From an uncultured Prevotella sp. (lineage in GTDB: Bacteria; Bacteroidota; Bacteroidia; Bacteroidales; Bacteroidaceae), in the NCBI GenBank assembly GCA_902491375.1, contig CABUHE010000004.1, positions 45,451 to 109,450 on the forward strand: a stretch of 64,000 nucleotides of DNA. Reading direction: 5' to 3'. Each line of letters starts with the position of its first letter. Position 1 is the first letter of the stretch. Shown here piece after piece: positions 1 to 9,465 of the stretch. Made by a program: the position numbers and the translations under genes. Below the pieces are notes generated by a model. It was not told the origin of the DNA. It searched no databases and worked only from the letters and a program-made list of their open reading frames with translations.

Positions 1-55
1 CCTTTTACAATGCGAAAGACGGCATTTTATAAAACGTCATAAAACATCTTATACC
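1..55. repeat. Intergenic palindromic repeat locus (copy 1, partial)
   Basis: The first bases of the window contain CCTTTTAC, a spacer, GAAAGACGGCATTTTA and AAAACGTCATAAAAC. These are degenerate units of the AAAAGRNNNNCTTTT family that recurs at six other intergenic loci in the host part of the window. The copy is cut by the window edge. The stretch from here to the first gene (181) holds nothing else I can name beyond a probable ribosome-binding AGGA just before the first ATG. Confidence 0.5.
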
Positions 56-180
56 CACAGAGCATCCGCGCGATATTATCACCGAGCAAAGACTGTCAAT
101 GCGAAACAGCAAAAATATAAGGCGAAACCTGTCGAATAATCTCGATATTCACAAATAAATATAGTACAAAACAGGAATTT

Positions 181-1065
181 ATGCGTCTAAAGAATAATAT
201 GAAACGTTTTATAATTACCTTATTAATATTGACTGCGGGAGCCGTAATACCTGAATCAATATCAGCGCAGCAGCGCTATTTAATCGGAGTATGTGACTGG
301 ATGGTGCTGAAACGCCAGAAATTAGGCGAATTCAAGCTGGCCAAAGAACTTGGCTGCGACGGTATAGAAATGGATATGGGCGGACTTGGCACGCGCCGTT
401 CGTTCGATAACAAGATGCGCGACCCTGAGTCTGTACGTGTTTTCACACACATGGCCGACAGTTTCGGAATAAAAGTCGGAGCAGTAGCCATGTCTGGTTT
501 CTACGGTCAGAGCTTCGCAAAAAAGGAGAGCTGGCGCTGGCTTATACAAGACTGTCTTAACACAATGGCAAAGATGGGCGCACGCGTGGCATTTCTTCCA
601 CTCGGCGGATGCGGCAATAACTGGACTGACTCACTGCCTCTGCGTCAGCAAATTGTATGGCGGCTGCACGAAGCCGGCGAGATGGCTCACGCTCGGGGAA
701 TGGTAATCGGTATCGATACACCGCTCGACGCAGAAGGCAACATCAAACTACTGGATGAAATCGGATCAGAAGGTATCAGAATATTCTATAAATTCCAGAC
801 CGCAATAGAAAATGGCCGAAACATTGCCAAGGAAATAAAAATGCTCGGCAAAGACCGCATCTGCGCGATACACGCCAGCAATACGGACGGTGTATGGTTG
901 CGTAACGACAAGGCCATCAACATGAAAAAAATAAAAAAAGCTCTCGACAAGACAGGTTGGTCGGGATGGCTTTTCGTTGAACGAAGCCGGGACGTAAATC
1001 AGGTTCGCAACGTAAAACTCAACTATGGAGAAAATGTTAAATATCTAAAAGAAATACTTCAATGA
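181..1065 (+). CDS. Secreted sugar phosphate isomerase/epimerase-like TIM-barrel protein
   Basis: Xylose-isomerase-like TIM-barrel fold (AP endonuclease 2 superfamily), recognised from the opening strand 'YLIGVCDWM', the 'ELGCDGIEMDMGG' strand and the late 'ICAIHASNTDG' and 'GWLFVERSRD' segments that usually supply metal ligands and the catalytic glutamate. A hydrophobic signal peptide ends near SISAQ, so the protein should be exported, probably to the periplasm. The ATG at 181 has an AGGA just upstream. The in-frame ATG at 199 would give a more typical signal peptide and is a real alternative. The stop overlaps the start of the DUF3826 gene (ATGA), so the two are translationally coupled at the head of the pectin gene run. 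The substrate is unknown; a sugar isomerase or lyase acting on an RG-II product is inference. Confidence 0.7.
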   Translation: MRLKNNMKRFIITLLILTAGAVIPESISAQQRYLIGVCDWMVLKRQKLGEFKLAKELGCDGIEMDMGGLGTRRSFDNKMRDPESVRVFTHMADSFGIKVGAVAMSGFYGQSFAKKESWRWLIQDCLNTMAKMGARVAFLPLGGCGNNWTDSLPLRQQIVWRLHEAGEMAHARGMVIGIDTPLDAEGNIKLLDEIGSEGIRIFYKFQTAIENGRNIAKEIKMLGKDRICAIHASNTDGVWLRNDKAINMKKIKKALDKTGWSGWLFVERSRDVNQVRNVKLNYGENVKYLKEILQ

Positions 1066-1727
1066 GAATCATTTTAACTATTTTTGTAACACTGATAACA
1101 TTGAGTGCTACAAACGCCCAGACTTTCAAATTAAAATCAGAAGGACGTGACAAAGATTATGTTAATACAATAATCGGAAGAGCGCAGAAAGTAACTGACG
1201 CACTCGGCATAACCGGCACTGAAAAAGGTAACGAGGTGCTCAACATTGTGGCAAACCGCTATTTTGAGTTAAACGACATTTATGCTGACCGCGACAGCAT
1301 GAACAAGGCTGCTGCGACACTTCAAGGCGACGCAAAGAAGCAGGCCAAAGCCCTGGCTGAGAGCCTTAAAGACAGCCGTCTGTACCGTTCACACTTCGCA
1401 TTTGACGCCAACCTCTCTCTTTTTCTCGACGCGGCAGGTATCGAAACAGTCAAGGATGTCATGACATACAACGTGGTAAAAGTTACATACGACGCACAGT
1501 GTGACATGATACCTACGCTTAAAGATGACGAGAAAGCCCAGATACTTGCATGGCTTAAAGAAGCACGCGAGTTCGCAATCGACGCTGAAAGCTCAAAGAA
1601 AAAGCACGAAGCATTCGGTAAATACAAAGGACGTATAAACAACTATCTTAGCAAACGCGGCTACGACCTTACCAAAGAGCGCGAGGAGTGGGCTAAGAGG
1701 GTTAAGGCAAGAGGCGGCACTCTGTAA
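1062..1727 (+). CDS. DUF3826 domain protein, exported
   Basis: A 221-residue protein with an N-terminal signal peptide ending near TNAQ and a mostly helical, charged mature part. The layout (NTIIGRAQKVTDALGIT near the start, LKDSRLYRSHFAF in the middle, basic C-terminus) matches the DUF3826 family, which is common in Bacteroidetes polysaccharide loci and has no biochemical role known to me. It starts inside the stop codon of the preceding TIM-barrel gene, so they form a coupled pair. Family call from memory of the motif pattern; function unknown. Confidence 0.7.
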   Translation: MRIILTIFVTLITLSATNAQTFKLKSEGRDKDYVNTIIGRAQKVTDALGITGTEKGNEVLNIVANRYFELNDIYADRDSMNKAAATLQGDAKKQAKALAESLKDSRLYRSHFAFDANLSLFLDAAGIETVKDVMTYNVVKVTYDAQCDMIPTLKDDEKAQILAWLKEAREFAIDAESSKKKHEAFGKYKGRINNYLSKRGYDLTKEREEWAKRVKARGGTL

Positions 1728-1820
1728 TCAGAGTGCTATGAGCCACGGCTGAAACATACATAGACTATATAACCTACGAATCAAATAAAGGCTCACAGCC
1801 ATTATCATCAACCGTGAATT

Positions 1821-3932
1821 ATGAAACAAAGTCGAGCTAAAACTAATAACAAACTTAACAAAGTCTTATTTACCTTATTTATATCAGCAGCCACAACTGT
1901 GCCGGCAATAGCCCAGCAGAGCGGAATCACAGACACACGCAACAGCAAGTTTGCAGTTGTCAACTCCACACCGCTTGACGCTGTAAGATGGACCGGCGGA
2001 TTCTGGGGCGAACGATTCAATGTGTTCAGCGGCACTTCCGTAAGAAGCATGTGGGAGACATGGAAGTCAGACAAGGGCAACAGCTACAATAACTTTCTCA
2101 TAGCAGCCGGAGAGAAGAAAGGCAAGCGCCACGGCCCTCCTTTCCACGACGGCGATATGTATAAATGGCTCGAAGCTGTCGCAGCTGTCTACGCTGTGAA
2201 CAAAGACCCTGAGCTGGACAAAATAATGGACGACGTAATACGCCTGATAGCAAAAGCCCAGGAGCCTGACGGTTATCTGCATACACCCGTCGTCATTGCC
2301 AACATCAACAAGAAAGCAGTACAGGACGAAGAAAAGGAAAACGAGAATATAGGTACGGCCGTAGGCACAAGTAAGGACGGACGCTTCGGCAATCCGCTCA
2401 ACTTCGAGGCTTACAACATGGGACATCTCATCACGGCCGGCATCATCCACAAACGCGCGACAGGCAAAACCACCCTGTTCGACTGTGCCGTGAAGGCTGC
2501 CGACTGCCTTTACGACTTCTATATGAATCCGTCAGAAGGTGCGCTTGAGAAAGGCGTCATCTGTCCTTCTCATTATATGGCGATAGCCGAGATGTACCGT
2601 GAGACTGGCAATCCGAAATACCTTGAACTGGCAAAACAGCTGATAAACATACGCGACAGTGTGAAAAACGGCACTGACGACAACCAAGACCGCATACCGT
2701 TCCGCCAGCAATACAAGGCTATGGGACACTCTGTCAGAGCCAATTATCTGTACTCAGGCGTGGCTGACCTTTATGTTGAGGACGGCGAAGCACAGCTGAA
2801 AAAGAATCTGGACTCTATCTGGAACGACATTGTTTACCGCAAAATGTACATCAACGGAGCCTGCGGAGCATTGTATGACGGCACCTCACCCGACGGCACT
2901 GAGTACAAGCCCGACCTCATTCAGAAAGTACACCAGAGCTACGGACGCCCGTATCAGCTGCCACACTCTACCGCCCACAACGAGACTTGCGCCAACATAG
3001 GCAACATGTTGCTCAACTGGCGACTCTTCCAGGCCACAGCCGACGCAAAATATACAGACCTTGTAGAGAATTGTCTGTACAACAGCATACTCTGCGGAAT
3101 AAGCCTTGACGGTAAAAAATACTTCTACACAAATCCTCTGCGTATGTCTGACGAACTGCCGTACAAACTGCGCTGGCCGAAAGAACGTGTCGAATACATC
3201 AGCTGTTTCTGCTGTCCTCCCAACACACTACGCACTCTTTGTGAGGCTCAGGACTATGCGTACAGCGTAGGAAAAGGCGAGATTTATGTCAACGTATACG
3301 GCGCAAACACACTTAAAACCAAGCTTGACGGCATTGGAGACATAACACTTGTACAGAAGACTGACTACCCATGGAACGGAAACATAGCTCTTACTGTTGA
3401 CAAACTGAAGGGAAAGAAAGACTTCACAATAAAACTGCGCATACCTGAATGGTGCAGCGATGCCAGGATATCAGTTAACGGCGAGCCGGCAGAAGTAAGC
3501 GTAAAGAGCGGAAGTTACGCATCAGTAACACGCACATGGAAGAAAGGTGACACCGTAACTCTCGACCTGCCGATGGAAGCACGGCTCATTGAAGCAAATC
3601 CATTGGTTGAGGAATGCCGCGGACAGGTTGCCGTTCAGCGTGGCCCGATACTTTATTGTCTTGAGAGCAACGACATCAACGGAGCCGACATCGACAACAT
3701 AGCAATACCCGCCGGAGCAAAATTCACACCGGTTGAGACTACCATCGAAGGCAGCAGAATAATCGCGCTTGAGACTGAAGCTATCGACCGAGGAGAAAGC
3801 TCATGGCAGAACACGCTCTACCGAGAAGTCGGCAAGAACAAGAATACTGTAAAAATACGCCTTATACCTTACTATGCATGGGGCAACAGAGGCAAGAGTG
3901 AAATGACTGTTTGGATTCCAGTAGCACTATGA
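1821..3932 (+). CDS. GH127-family glycosidase (aceric acidase or beta-L-arabinofuranosidase type)
   Basis: A 703-residue (alpha/alpha)6-barrel enzyme of the DUF1680/GH127 type with a signal peptide ending near AIAQ. The family's zinc site is complete: Glu388-Thr-Cys390 in HNETCANIGN and the Cys462-x-Cys464-Cys465-Pro-Pro cluster. In characterised GH127 enzymes one of the paired cysteines is the nucleophile. The C-terminal third is beta-rich, as in the family. GH127 includes beta-L-arabinofuranosidases and, in B. thetaiotaomicron RG-II breakdown, an aceric acidase (BT1003 as I recall). The GH141-like neighbour makes the RG-II role more likely here. The stop overlaps the next start (ATGA). Confidence 0.85.
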   Translation: MKQSRAKTNNKLNKVLFTLFISAATTVPAIAQQSGITDTRNSKFAVVNSTPLDAVRWTGGFWGERFNVFSGTSVRSMWETWKSDKGNSYNNFLIAAGEKKGKRHGPPFHDGDMYKWLEAVAAVYAVNKDPELDKIMDDVIRLIAKAQEPDGYLHTPVVIANINKKAVQDEEKENENIGTAVGTSKDGRFGNPLNFEAYNMGHLITAGIIHKRATGKTTLFDCAVKAADCLYDFYMNPSEGALEKGVICPSHYMAIAEMYRETGNPKYLELAKQLINIRDSVKNGTDDNQDRIPFRQQYKAMGHSVRANYLYSGVADLYVEDGEAQLKKNLDSIWNDIVYRKMYINGACGALYDGTSPDGTEYKPDLIQKVHQSYGRPYQLPHSTAHNETCANIGNMLLNWRLFQATADAKYTDLVENCLYNSILCGISLDGKKYFYTNPLRMSDELPYKLRWPKERVEYISCFCCPPNTLRTLCEAQDYAYSVGKGEIYVNVYGANTLKTKLDGIGDITLVQKTDYPWNGNIALTVDKLKGKKDFTIKLRIPEWCSDARISVNGEPAEVSVKSGSYASVTRTWKKGDTVTLDLPMEARLIEANPLVEECRGQVAVQRGPILYCLESNDINGADIDNIAIPAGAKFTPVETTIEGSRIIALETEAIDRGESSWQNTLYREVGKNKNTVKIRLIPYYAWGNRGKSEMTVWIPVAL

Positions 3933-5719
3933 AAACCTCAAAATTCACTATAATAAACGCCCGCAAGGCTCTGCTTACGCTTGCTGCGGCTGCAATGGCA
4001 GCGGTAAGCGTATCGGCAACCGACATTATCGTCAAGCCCGGAGCATACACTATTGAGAAAGCATTGCAACAGGCACGCGAGGCAAGACGCCTTGACAAGG
4101 CTACCGACATCTGCCTGCGCCTTGAATCAGGTACATACAACCTCAACCAACCTATTATCATACGCCCTGAAGACAACGGCACACGTATCGTGGCTGACGG
4201 CAAAGTTGTAATAAGCGGAGGTGTGAAAGTAAGCGGATGGAAGAAAGAAGGCAAGTACTATGTTGCCACCGTACCCGACTTCAACGGCCGTCCCCTTGAG
4301 TTCAGACAGATGTGGGTGAACGGTAAAAAGGCGGTCAGAGCCAGAGATGTGGACGACTTTGAGGATATGTTCCGCATACGAAACATCGACAAAGCCAAAG
4401 AGATTATCTACGTTCCGGCAGCTGCCGTAAAGAAGATAAAAGGCGCACGATATGCAGAAATGGTGCTTCACGAAATGTGGTGCGTGGCAAATCTGCGCAT
4501 CAAAGACATCAAGATACAAGGCGACAGTGCGGCAGTAACATTCCATCAGCCTGAAAGCCACGTACACTTCATGCACCCCTGGCCGTCGCCTATGGTTACG
4601 ACAGACGGCCATAACTCACCTTTCTATCTGACAAACGCCAAAGAACTGCTCGACAAAGAGGGCGAATGGTATCTTGACGCACGTACATCAAAACTGTATT
4701 ACATACCCCGCAAGGGCGAAGACATGAAGACAGCCGAGGTCATTGTACCTGCGGTTGAGACTCTCTTAAAGGTTGAAGGCACGCCTGACACGCCAGTCAA
4801 GGACGTAACTTTTGAAGGAATAACATTCAGTTACGCCACTTGGATGCGCCCGTCAGTCAGCGGACACGCACCGTTGCAGGCCGGAATGTACATGATAGAG
4901 GCATACAAACTGCGTCCGAAAATGGATCGCCCGAACGGCGACCACAAACTTGATAACCAGGGATGGGTAGGCCGTCCGGCATCAGCAGTAAGCCTCAACT
5001 GCGCAGAAAACGTCTCATTCAGCAAATGCACTTTCGAACATAACGCATCAACAGGACTTGACTACCACCTATATATAAAAGGTGGAAGCGTTAACCGATG
5101 CACATTCCGCGACATTGGCGGCAACGGAATACTCGCAGGAAGTTTCGGACCTGAGAGCCATGAGGCCCACCTGCCCTACGCTCCTGCTGACGGACGGATA
5201 ATCTGTACAGGTCTGAGCATAACCAACAATCTGATAACCGATGTTACGAACGAGGACTGGGGATGCGTTGGAATAGGCGCAGGATTTGTGAAAGACATAA
5301 AAATCTGCGACAATGAAATCAGCGATGTGTCATACACAGGAATCTCAATGGGCTGGGGCTGGAACCAGCAGGTCTGCTCGATGTCAAACAATCTTGTCAG
5401 TGGAAACCTTATATACCACTACGCCAAGCACATGTACGACACGGCAGGAATATACACCCTGGGCTCGCAACCACACTCGTTTATCGAGAACAACGTAGTA
5501 CGCGACATCTATACTCCTACCTATGTACACGACCCCAACCACTGGTTCTATCTCTACACAGACGAAGGCTCGTCGTACATTACGGTAAGAAACAACTGGA
5601 CTCCTACTGAGAAATACCTCAAAAACGCCAACGGACCAGGCAATACGTGGGAGAACAACGGGCCGTATGTAGCCGACAGCATAAAAGCGGCAGCCGGAAT
5701 AAAGCCAGAAAAGAAATAA
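3929..5719 (+). CDS. GH141-like right-handed beta-helix glycosidase
   Basis: About 596 residues with a signal peptide (LLTLAAAAMAAVSVSA) followed by a parallel beta-helix. The opening has the family-like pattern 'RLESGTYNLNQPIIIRPEDNGT', then 'VVISGGVKVSGWKK' and 'FRQMWVNGKKAVRARD'. The second half shows helix rungs such as 'NVSFSKCTFEHNAS' and 'ISDVSYTGISMGWGW'. This is the layout of GH141, whose founding member (BT1002 as I recall) is an alpha-L-fucosidase acting on RG-II chain A. I place the start at 3929, which overlaps the GH127 stop and gives a clean signal peptide; an in-frame ATG at 3911 lies inside the GH127 gene. A pectate-lyase-like role is the main alternative. Confidence 0.65.
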   Translation: MKTSKFTIINARKALLTLAAAAMAAVSVSATDIIVKPGAYTIEKALQQAREARRLDKATDICLRLESGTYNLNQPIIIRPEDNGTRIVADGKVVISGGVKVSGWKKEGKYYVATVPDFNGRPLEFRQMWVNGKKAVRARDVDDFEDMFRIRNIDKAKEIIYVPAAAVKKIKGARYAEMVLHEMWCVANLRIKDIKIQGDSAAVTFHQPESHVHFMHPWPSPMVTTDGHNSPFYLTNAKELLDKEGEWYLDARTSKLYYIPRKGEDMKTAEVIVPAVETLLKVEGTPDTPVKDVTFEGITFSYATWMRPSVSGHAPLQAGMYMIEAYKLRPKMDRPNGDHKLDNQGWVGRPASAVSLNCAENVSFSKCTFEHNASTGLDYHLYIKGGSVNRCTFRDIGGNGILAGSFGPESHEAHLPYAPADGRIICTGLSITNNLITDVTNEDWGCVGIGAGFVKDIKICDNEISDVSYTGISMGWGWNQQVCSMSNNLVSGNLIYHYAKHMYDTAGIYTLGSQPHSFIENNVVRDIYTPTYVHDPNHWFYLYTDEGSSYITVRNNWTPTEKYLKNANGPGNTWENNGPYVADSIKAAAGIKPEKK

Positions 5720-5773
5720 GAAGACTTTACAATAAGCCTTATAAACAAAAGCCACGGTAAAAACACGGCTTGC

Positions 5774-5856
5774 AAAAGGCGGTCTTTCGCACGATGAAAG
5801 ACCACCTTTTACCGCATAAAAGACGGCATATTGCACCGCAATACATGGTCTTTTAC
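5774..5856. repeat. Intergenic palindromic repeat array (copy 2)
   Basis: Four successive units of the AAAAG-N-CTTTT family. The first two (5774-5787 and 5797-5810) are inverted copies of one another with one mismatch, giving a 14-bp stem with a 9-nt loop. They sit just after the GH141-like gene, so they may end transcription. The rest of the gap up to 6026 is A+T-rich and holds the MFS gene leader; no gene was seen there. Confidence 0.75.
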
Positions 5857-6026
5857 AAAGCACAAGATAAAGCGCTGATTGTCAAATCATTACGTACACG
5901 TCTGAAACAACGGTCAAAATGGACTTGTAATGTAAGTAAAACATCAAATGACAGGCGACAAGAATCAAAATTAATAATAACATAAAACATCTTCTAAAAC
6001 TATCAACAAGTACTAAAATCTGATAT

Positions 6027-7394
6027 ATGGAAAAGAAAAAGAACAGCTTGAAAAGCACTATTGCAGTTTCGCTGACCAACTATCTTGACGCCGGCGCAAT
6101 CGTTGCAGGAGCCAGCGGACTTACACTCTGGCAGCAATACTTAGGACTGACCGAAGGCCACCTCGGCCTGCTCAACGCCATAAGCGCAAACTGTCTAGGC
6201 GCGGCTATCGGTGCGATAATAGGCGGATTTCTCGCCGACAAATACGGACGAAAGGCTATCTACACATACAACATGCTGGTGTACATGCTCGGTGTGGCTC
6301 TTGTCATGTTCTCAATAAACTTCCCCATGCTGCTGGCAGGTTTCCTCGTAACAGGCATATCGGTAGGCGTAGGTGTTCCGGCATCGTGGACTTATATATC
6401 TGAAAGCTCTGAAGTAGGCAACCGCGGCCGCAACATCGGCATCTCGCAGATGGCATGGGGAATCGGTCCTACCATAATACTTATACTCGGCACGCTGCTT
6501 GCACCGCCTACAAGCGGAGCTGACAGCGCAGGACTGCTGTTCGCTCCAGTGGTCGAGACACTTGCCGGAATGATACTTGGAGAAGGTGCAGACGGCGTAG
6601 CTCTCAATGTGTTCAGCAGCCGCATAGTGTTCGCCTCGCTGTTCGTTGTGGCGTTCATAGCATGGCTTTTGCAGCGACGTCTTGACGAGTCAGAAGAATG
6701 GAAGGCAGAGAAAGCAAGACAGAACAGCAGCAACGGCAGCGTGTTCTCATCTTTCGGCTCACTCTTCACCAACAAAGTGAACATCCGCACGATAATTTTC
6801 CTCGCCGGAATATACCTTACATGGAATCTTGTAAGCTCTGTTATGGGCTTCTTCCAGCAGCACATTTACGAGACGGCAGGCGGTCTGTCAAACCAGCACG
6901 CCAACATGCTCTCGGTTGCCCAGTGGGTGATTATAATCATAACCACCTTTATCTTCTCTATGATTGTTGACAAGGTTAACCAGCGTTGGCTGTATTTCTT
7001 CGGCGTAGGTATGGGCGTGGTTGCATGGATTATAATAGTAACCATCGGCGTAAACAGCATAGCCGGCCTGCTGTTCTTCACCCTTATATGGGGCATACAG
7101 GCCGGAATATCCGTGCAGTCGTTCTACGCATTGTGGGCATCAGAGCTGTTCCCGGCAAAATACAGGGCTGCCGCACAGGGCATAATGTTCTTCATAGTGC
7201 GTGGCGTATCAGCCCTCTGGGGACTGGGCTTCGTATACATTTACGGTGAAAACGGCGAAGGTTTCACACTCGCCGCATACATAATGATGGGCCTGCTGCT
7301 CATCTCTCTGATTATCGGAACTGTATGGACTCCGAAGACACAGGGCAAAACTCTTGAACAAATAACAAAAGAAAGATATGGCGACAACATCTAA
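6027..7394 (+). CDS. MFS transporter (sugar porter type)
   Basis: A 455-residue inner-membrane protein with about 12 hydrophobic segments. The signature between the second and third helices is present (GGFLADKYGRKAIY), as is a long cytoplasmic loop at about residues 215-245, typical of the major facilitator superfamily. It is likely to import a mono- or oligosaccharide or sugar acid released by the surrounding glycosidases. The gene follows a repeat array, so it may start a new transcript. The next gene (GH78) begins 17 nt before its stop, tying uptake to that enzyme. The substrate cannot be read from sequence; a short rhamnose- or uronate-containing product is inferred from context. Confidence 0.85.
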   Translation: MEKKKNSLKSTIAVSLTNYLDAGAIVAGASGLTLWQQYLGLTEGHLGLLNAISANCLGAAIGAIIGGFLADKYGRKAIYTYNMLVYMLGVALVMFSINFPMLLAGFLVTGISVGVGVPASWTYISESSEVGNRGRNIGISQMAWGIGPTIILILGTLLAPPTSGADSAGLLFAPVVETLAGMILGEGADGVALNVFSSRIVFASLFVVAFIAWLLQRRLDESEEWKAEKARQNSSNGSVFSSFGSLFTNKVNIRTIIFLAGIYLTWNLVSSVMGFFQQHIYETAGGLSNQHANMLSVAQWVIIIITTFIFSMIVDKVNQRWLYFFGVGMGVVAWIIIVTIGVNSIAGLLFFTLIWGIQAGISVQSFYALWASELFPAKYRAAAQGIMFFIVRGVSALWGLGFVYIYGENGEGFTLAAYIMMGLLLISLIIGTVWTPKTQGKTLEQITKERYGDNI

Positions 7395-9465
7395 AGCAAC
7401 ATGGATATGGTATCCGGGCGACTACGAAATATGGCTTGGCAATAAAATGAACAACCGCCGAACTGACCGTGGCGCATACTTTCCTCCGTTCTGGAAACAG
7501 GACAGCCATTACGTTACAGTTGAGTTCAGCAAGGCGGTAGAGCTGCCTGCCGATGAGACTCTGACCGTAGCCACCGAAGGAGACTACAACATAAAGATTG
7601 ACGGTAAAATGCTGTTCGGCATGCCTAAACAGTTCACACTGAAAGCCGGCAGCCACCACATAAACATCAAAGTACACAACCAGGCCACTCCGCCGGCACT
7701 TTATGTCAGCGGAAAGACCGTATTCACCGACCAGACATGGAACGTAACGTTTGAAGATAAAGAATGGATTGACGAGAGCGGCAAGGCAAGCGACACATCG
7801 TCGACAGTCTATATGTCGGCCGGATGCTGGAACTTTGACAGCAAAGACGAACTTCCGTCTGAATTCAGACTGTGCCGCAGACGCGACAAAGCGGCAAGCC
7901 ACGACGGCAATCTGTATGACTTCGGCCGCGAGACATTCGGCTACGCCATACTCAACAGAATAAAAGGCAACGGCACAATCGACATTTACTACGGTGAAAG
8001 TAAGGAAGAAGCCTGCGACAAGGAGCACTGCGAGACTCTCGACAAGCTCGTTGTATGCAACGGAAAAATAACCGACCTTGCAACCGGAAAGACCGAAGAC
8101 CTTACGTCAGCCTACACCATGGGCAACAGTAAAGCATTCAGATTCATATACATAGAAACTGACGGATGTACCGTTGAAGACATCTGCATGGACTACGAAT
8201 ACATGCCCGAAGAGCTGAAAGGCTCGTTCAGATGTAACGATGATGAGCTTAACCGTATTTGGGAAATAGGCGCATACACCATGCAGCTTACATCACGCGA
8301 GTTCTTCATCGACGGCATAAAGCGCGACCGCTGGGTGTGGAGCGGCGACGCATCGCAGAGCTACCTGATGAACTATTACCTTTTCAATGACAACGAAATG
8401 GTAAAACGCACCACATGGCTGCTCGCAGGCAAGGCTCCGATAACAAGCCACATCAACACCATCATGGACTACACCTTTTACTGGTTCAACTCCATTTACG
8501 ACTACTATCTGTACAGCGGCGACCGCCACTTCCTAACACAAATCTATCCTACCATGCAGACCTACATGGACTACGTGCTCGGAAGAACCGACAGCGACGG
8601 AATGGTTGAAGGACTGCCGGGCGACTGGGTATTCGTTGACTGGGCCGACAAACCTATGGACAAGCAAGGACAGCTGGCATTTGAGCAGATTCTTTTCAGG
8701 AAATCTCTTGAGTCGATAGCCACTGTTGCGCGCCTTGTTGACGATGCTGAAAGTGCAGACAAATATCAGAAACTGGCTGACAGCATCGGTGAGAAGCTGC
8801 TGCCATACTTCTGGAACGACAGCAAAAAAGCACTTATGCACAACCGCAAGAATGGAGTAATGAGCGATGAGGTGTTCCGTTACCCGAACATGTTCGCCAT
8901 AATATACGGTTATCTTGACAAAGAAAAGCAAGAGACTGTCAAGAATTCAGTAATACTTAACGATGAGGTAATAAAGATAACAACACCTTACATGCGCTTC
9001 TATGAACTAGAAGCCCTGTGCATGCTTGGCGAACAAGACCAGGTGATGAAGGAAATGAAAGACTATTGGGGCGGCATGCTGAAAGAAGGAGCTACATCGT
9101 TCTGGGAAAAATATAACCCTGACGAACACGGAAAAGAAAAACTGGCAATGTACGGACGTCCTTACGGCAAGAGCCTTTGCCACGCATGGGGAGCAAGTCC
9201 TATTTACCTGCTCGGACGATATTATCTTGGAGTTGAACCCACAAAACCTGGTTACGAAGAGTACACTGTGCGTCCTTATTTAGGAGGACTTGACTGGATG
9301 GAGGGCAATGTCCCCACTCCATTCGGCAAAGTCTACGTGAAAATGGACAAAAATACCGTTACCGTAAAGAGTGACGGAGGCAGAGGAACGCTCATTTTAG
9401 GCGATAAGAATAGCCCTAAACAAATAGAAATAGAACCAGGAAAAGAAATAACTATAAACTTATGA
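7378..9465 (+). CDS. GH78 alpha-L-rhamnosidase without a signal peptide
   Basis: A 695-residue GH78-type enzyme: N-terminal beta-sandwich regions (to about 265), the (alpha/alpha)6 catalytic barrel, then a short C-terminal beta domain. The acid motif is D312-G-I-K-R-D317-R-W-V-W-S-G-D-A, equivalent to the family's 'D...R..R..W.GD', and the catalytic-base segment is GATSFWE577. GH78 enzymes release alpha-L-rhamnose. Unlike nearly all its neighbours it begins 'MATTSKATWIW' with no hydrophobic leader, and the only good start (AAAGAAAG upstream) overlaps the MFS gene, so a cytoplasmic location is likely. In RG-II degradation a GH78 trims rhamnose from side-chain fragments. The stop overlaps the next start. 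Confidence 0.85.
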   Translation: MATTSKATWIWYPGDYEIWLGNKMNNRRTDRGAYFPPFWKQDSHYVTVEFSKAVELPADETLTVATEGDYNIKIDGKMLFGMPKQFTLKAGSHHINIKVHNQATPPALYVSGKTVFTDQTWNVTFEDKEWIDESGKASDTSSTVYMSAGCWNFDSKDELPSEFRLCRRRDKAASHDGNLYDFGRETFGYAILNRIKGNGTIDIYYGESKEEACDKEHCETLDKLVVCNGKITDLATGKTEDLTSAYTMGNSKAFRFIYIETDGCTVEDICMDYEYMPEELKGSFRCNDDELNRIWEIGAYTMQLTSREFFIDGIKRDRWVWSGDASQSYLMNYYLFNDNEMVKRTTWLLAGKAPITSHINTIMDYTFYWFNSIYDYYLYSGDRHFLTQIYPTMQTYMDYVLGRTDSDGMVEGLPGDWVFVDWADKPMDKQGQLAFEQILFRKSLESIATVARLVDDAESADKYQKLADSIGEKLLPYFWNDSKKALMHNRKNGVMSDEVFRYPNMFAIIYGYLDKEKQETVKNSVILNDEVIKITTPYMRFYELEALCMLGEQDQVMKEMKDYWGGMLKEGATSFWEKYNPDEHGKEKLAMYGRPYGKSLCHAWGASPIYLLGRYYLGVEPTKPGYEEYTVRPYLGGLDWMEGNVPTPFGKVYVKMDKNTVTVKSDGGRGTLILGDKNSPKQIEIEPGKEITINL

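Noticed and set aside
5774..5856. CRISPR-like appearance of the tandem repeats
   Set aside because: Units are only about 20-25 bp apart, alternate in orientation, vary in sequence and have no cas genes nearby. They form hairpins instead.
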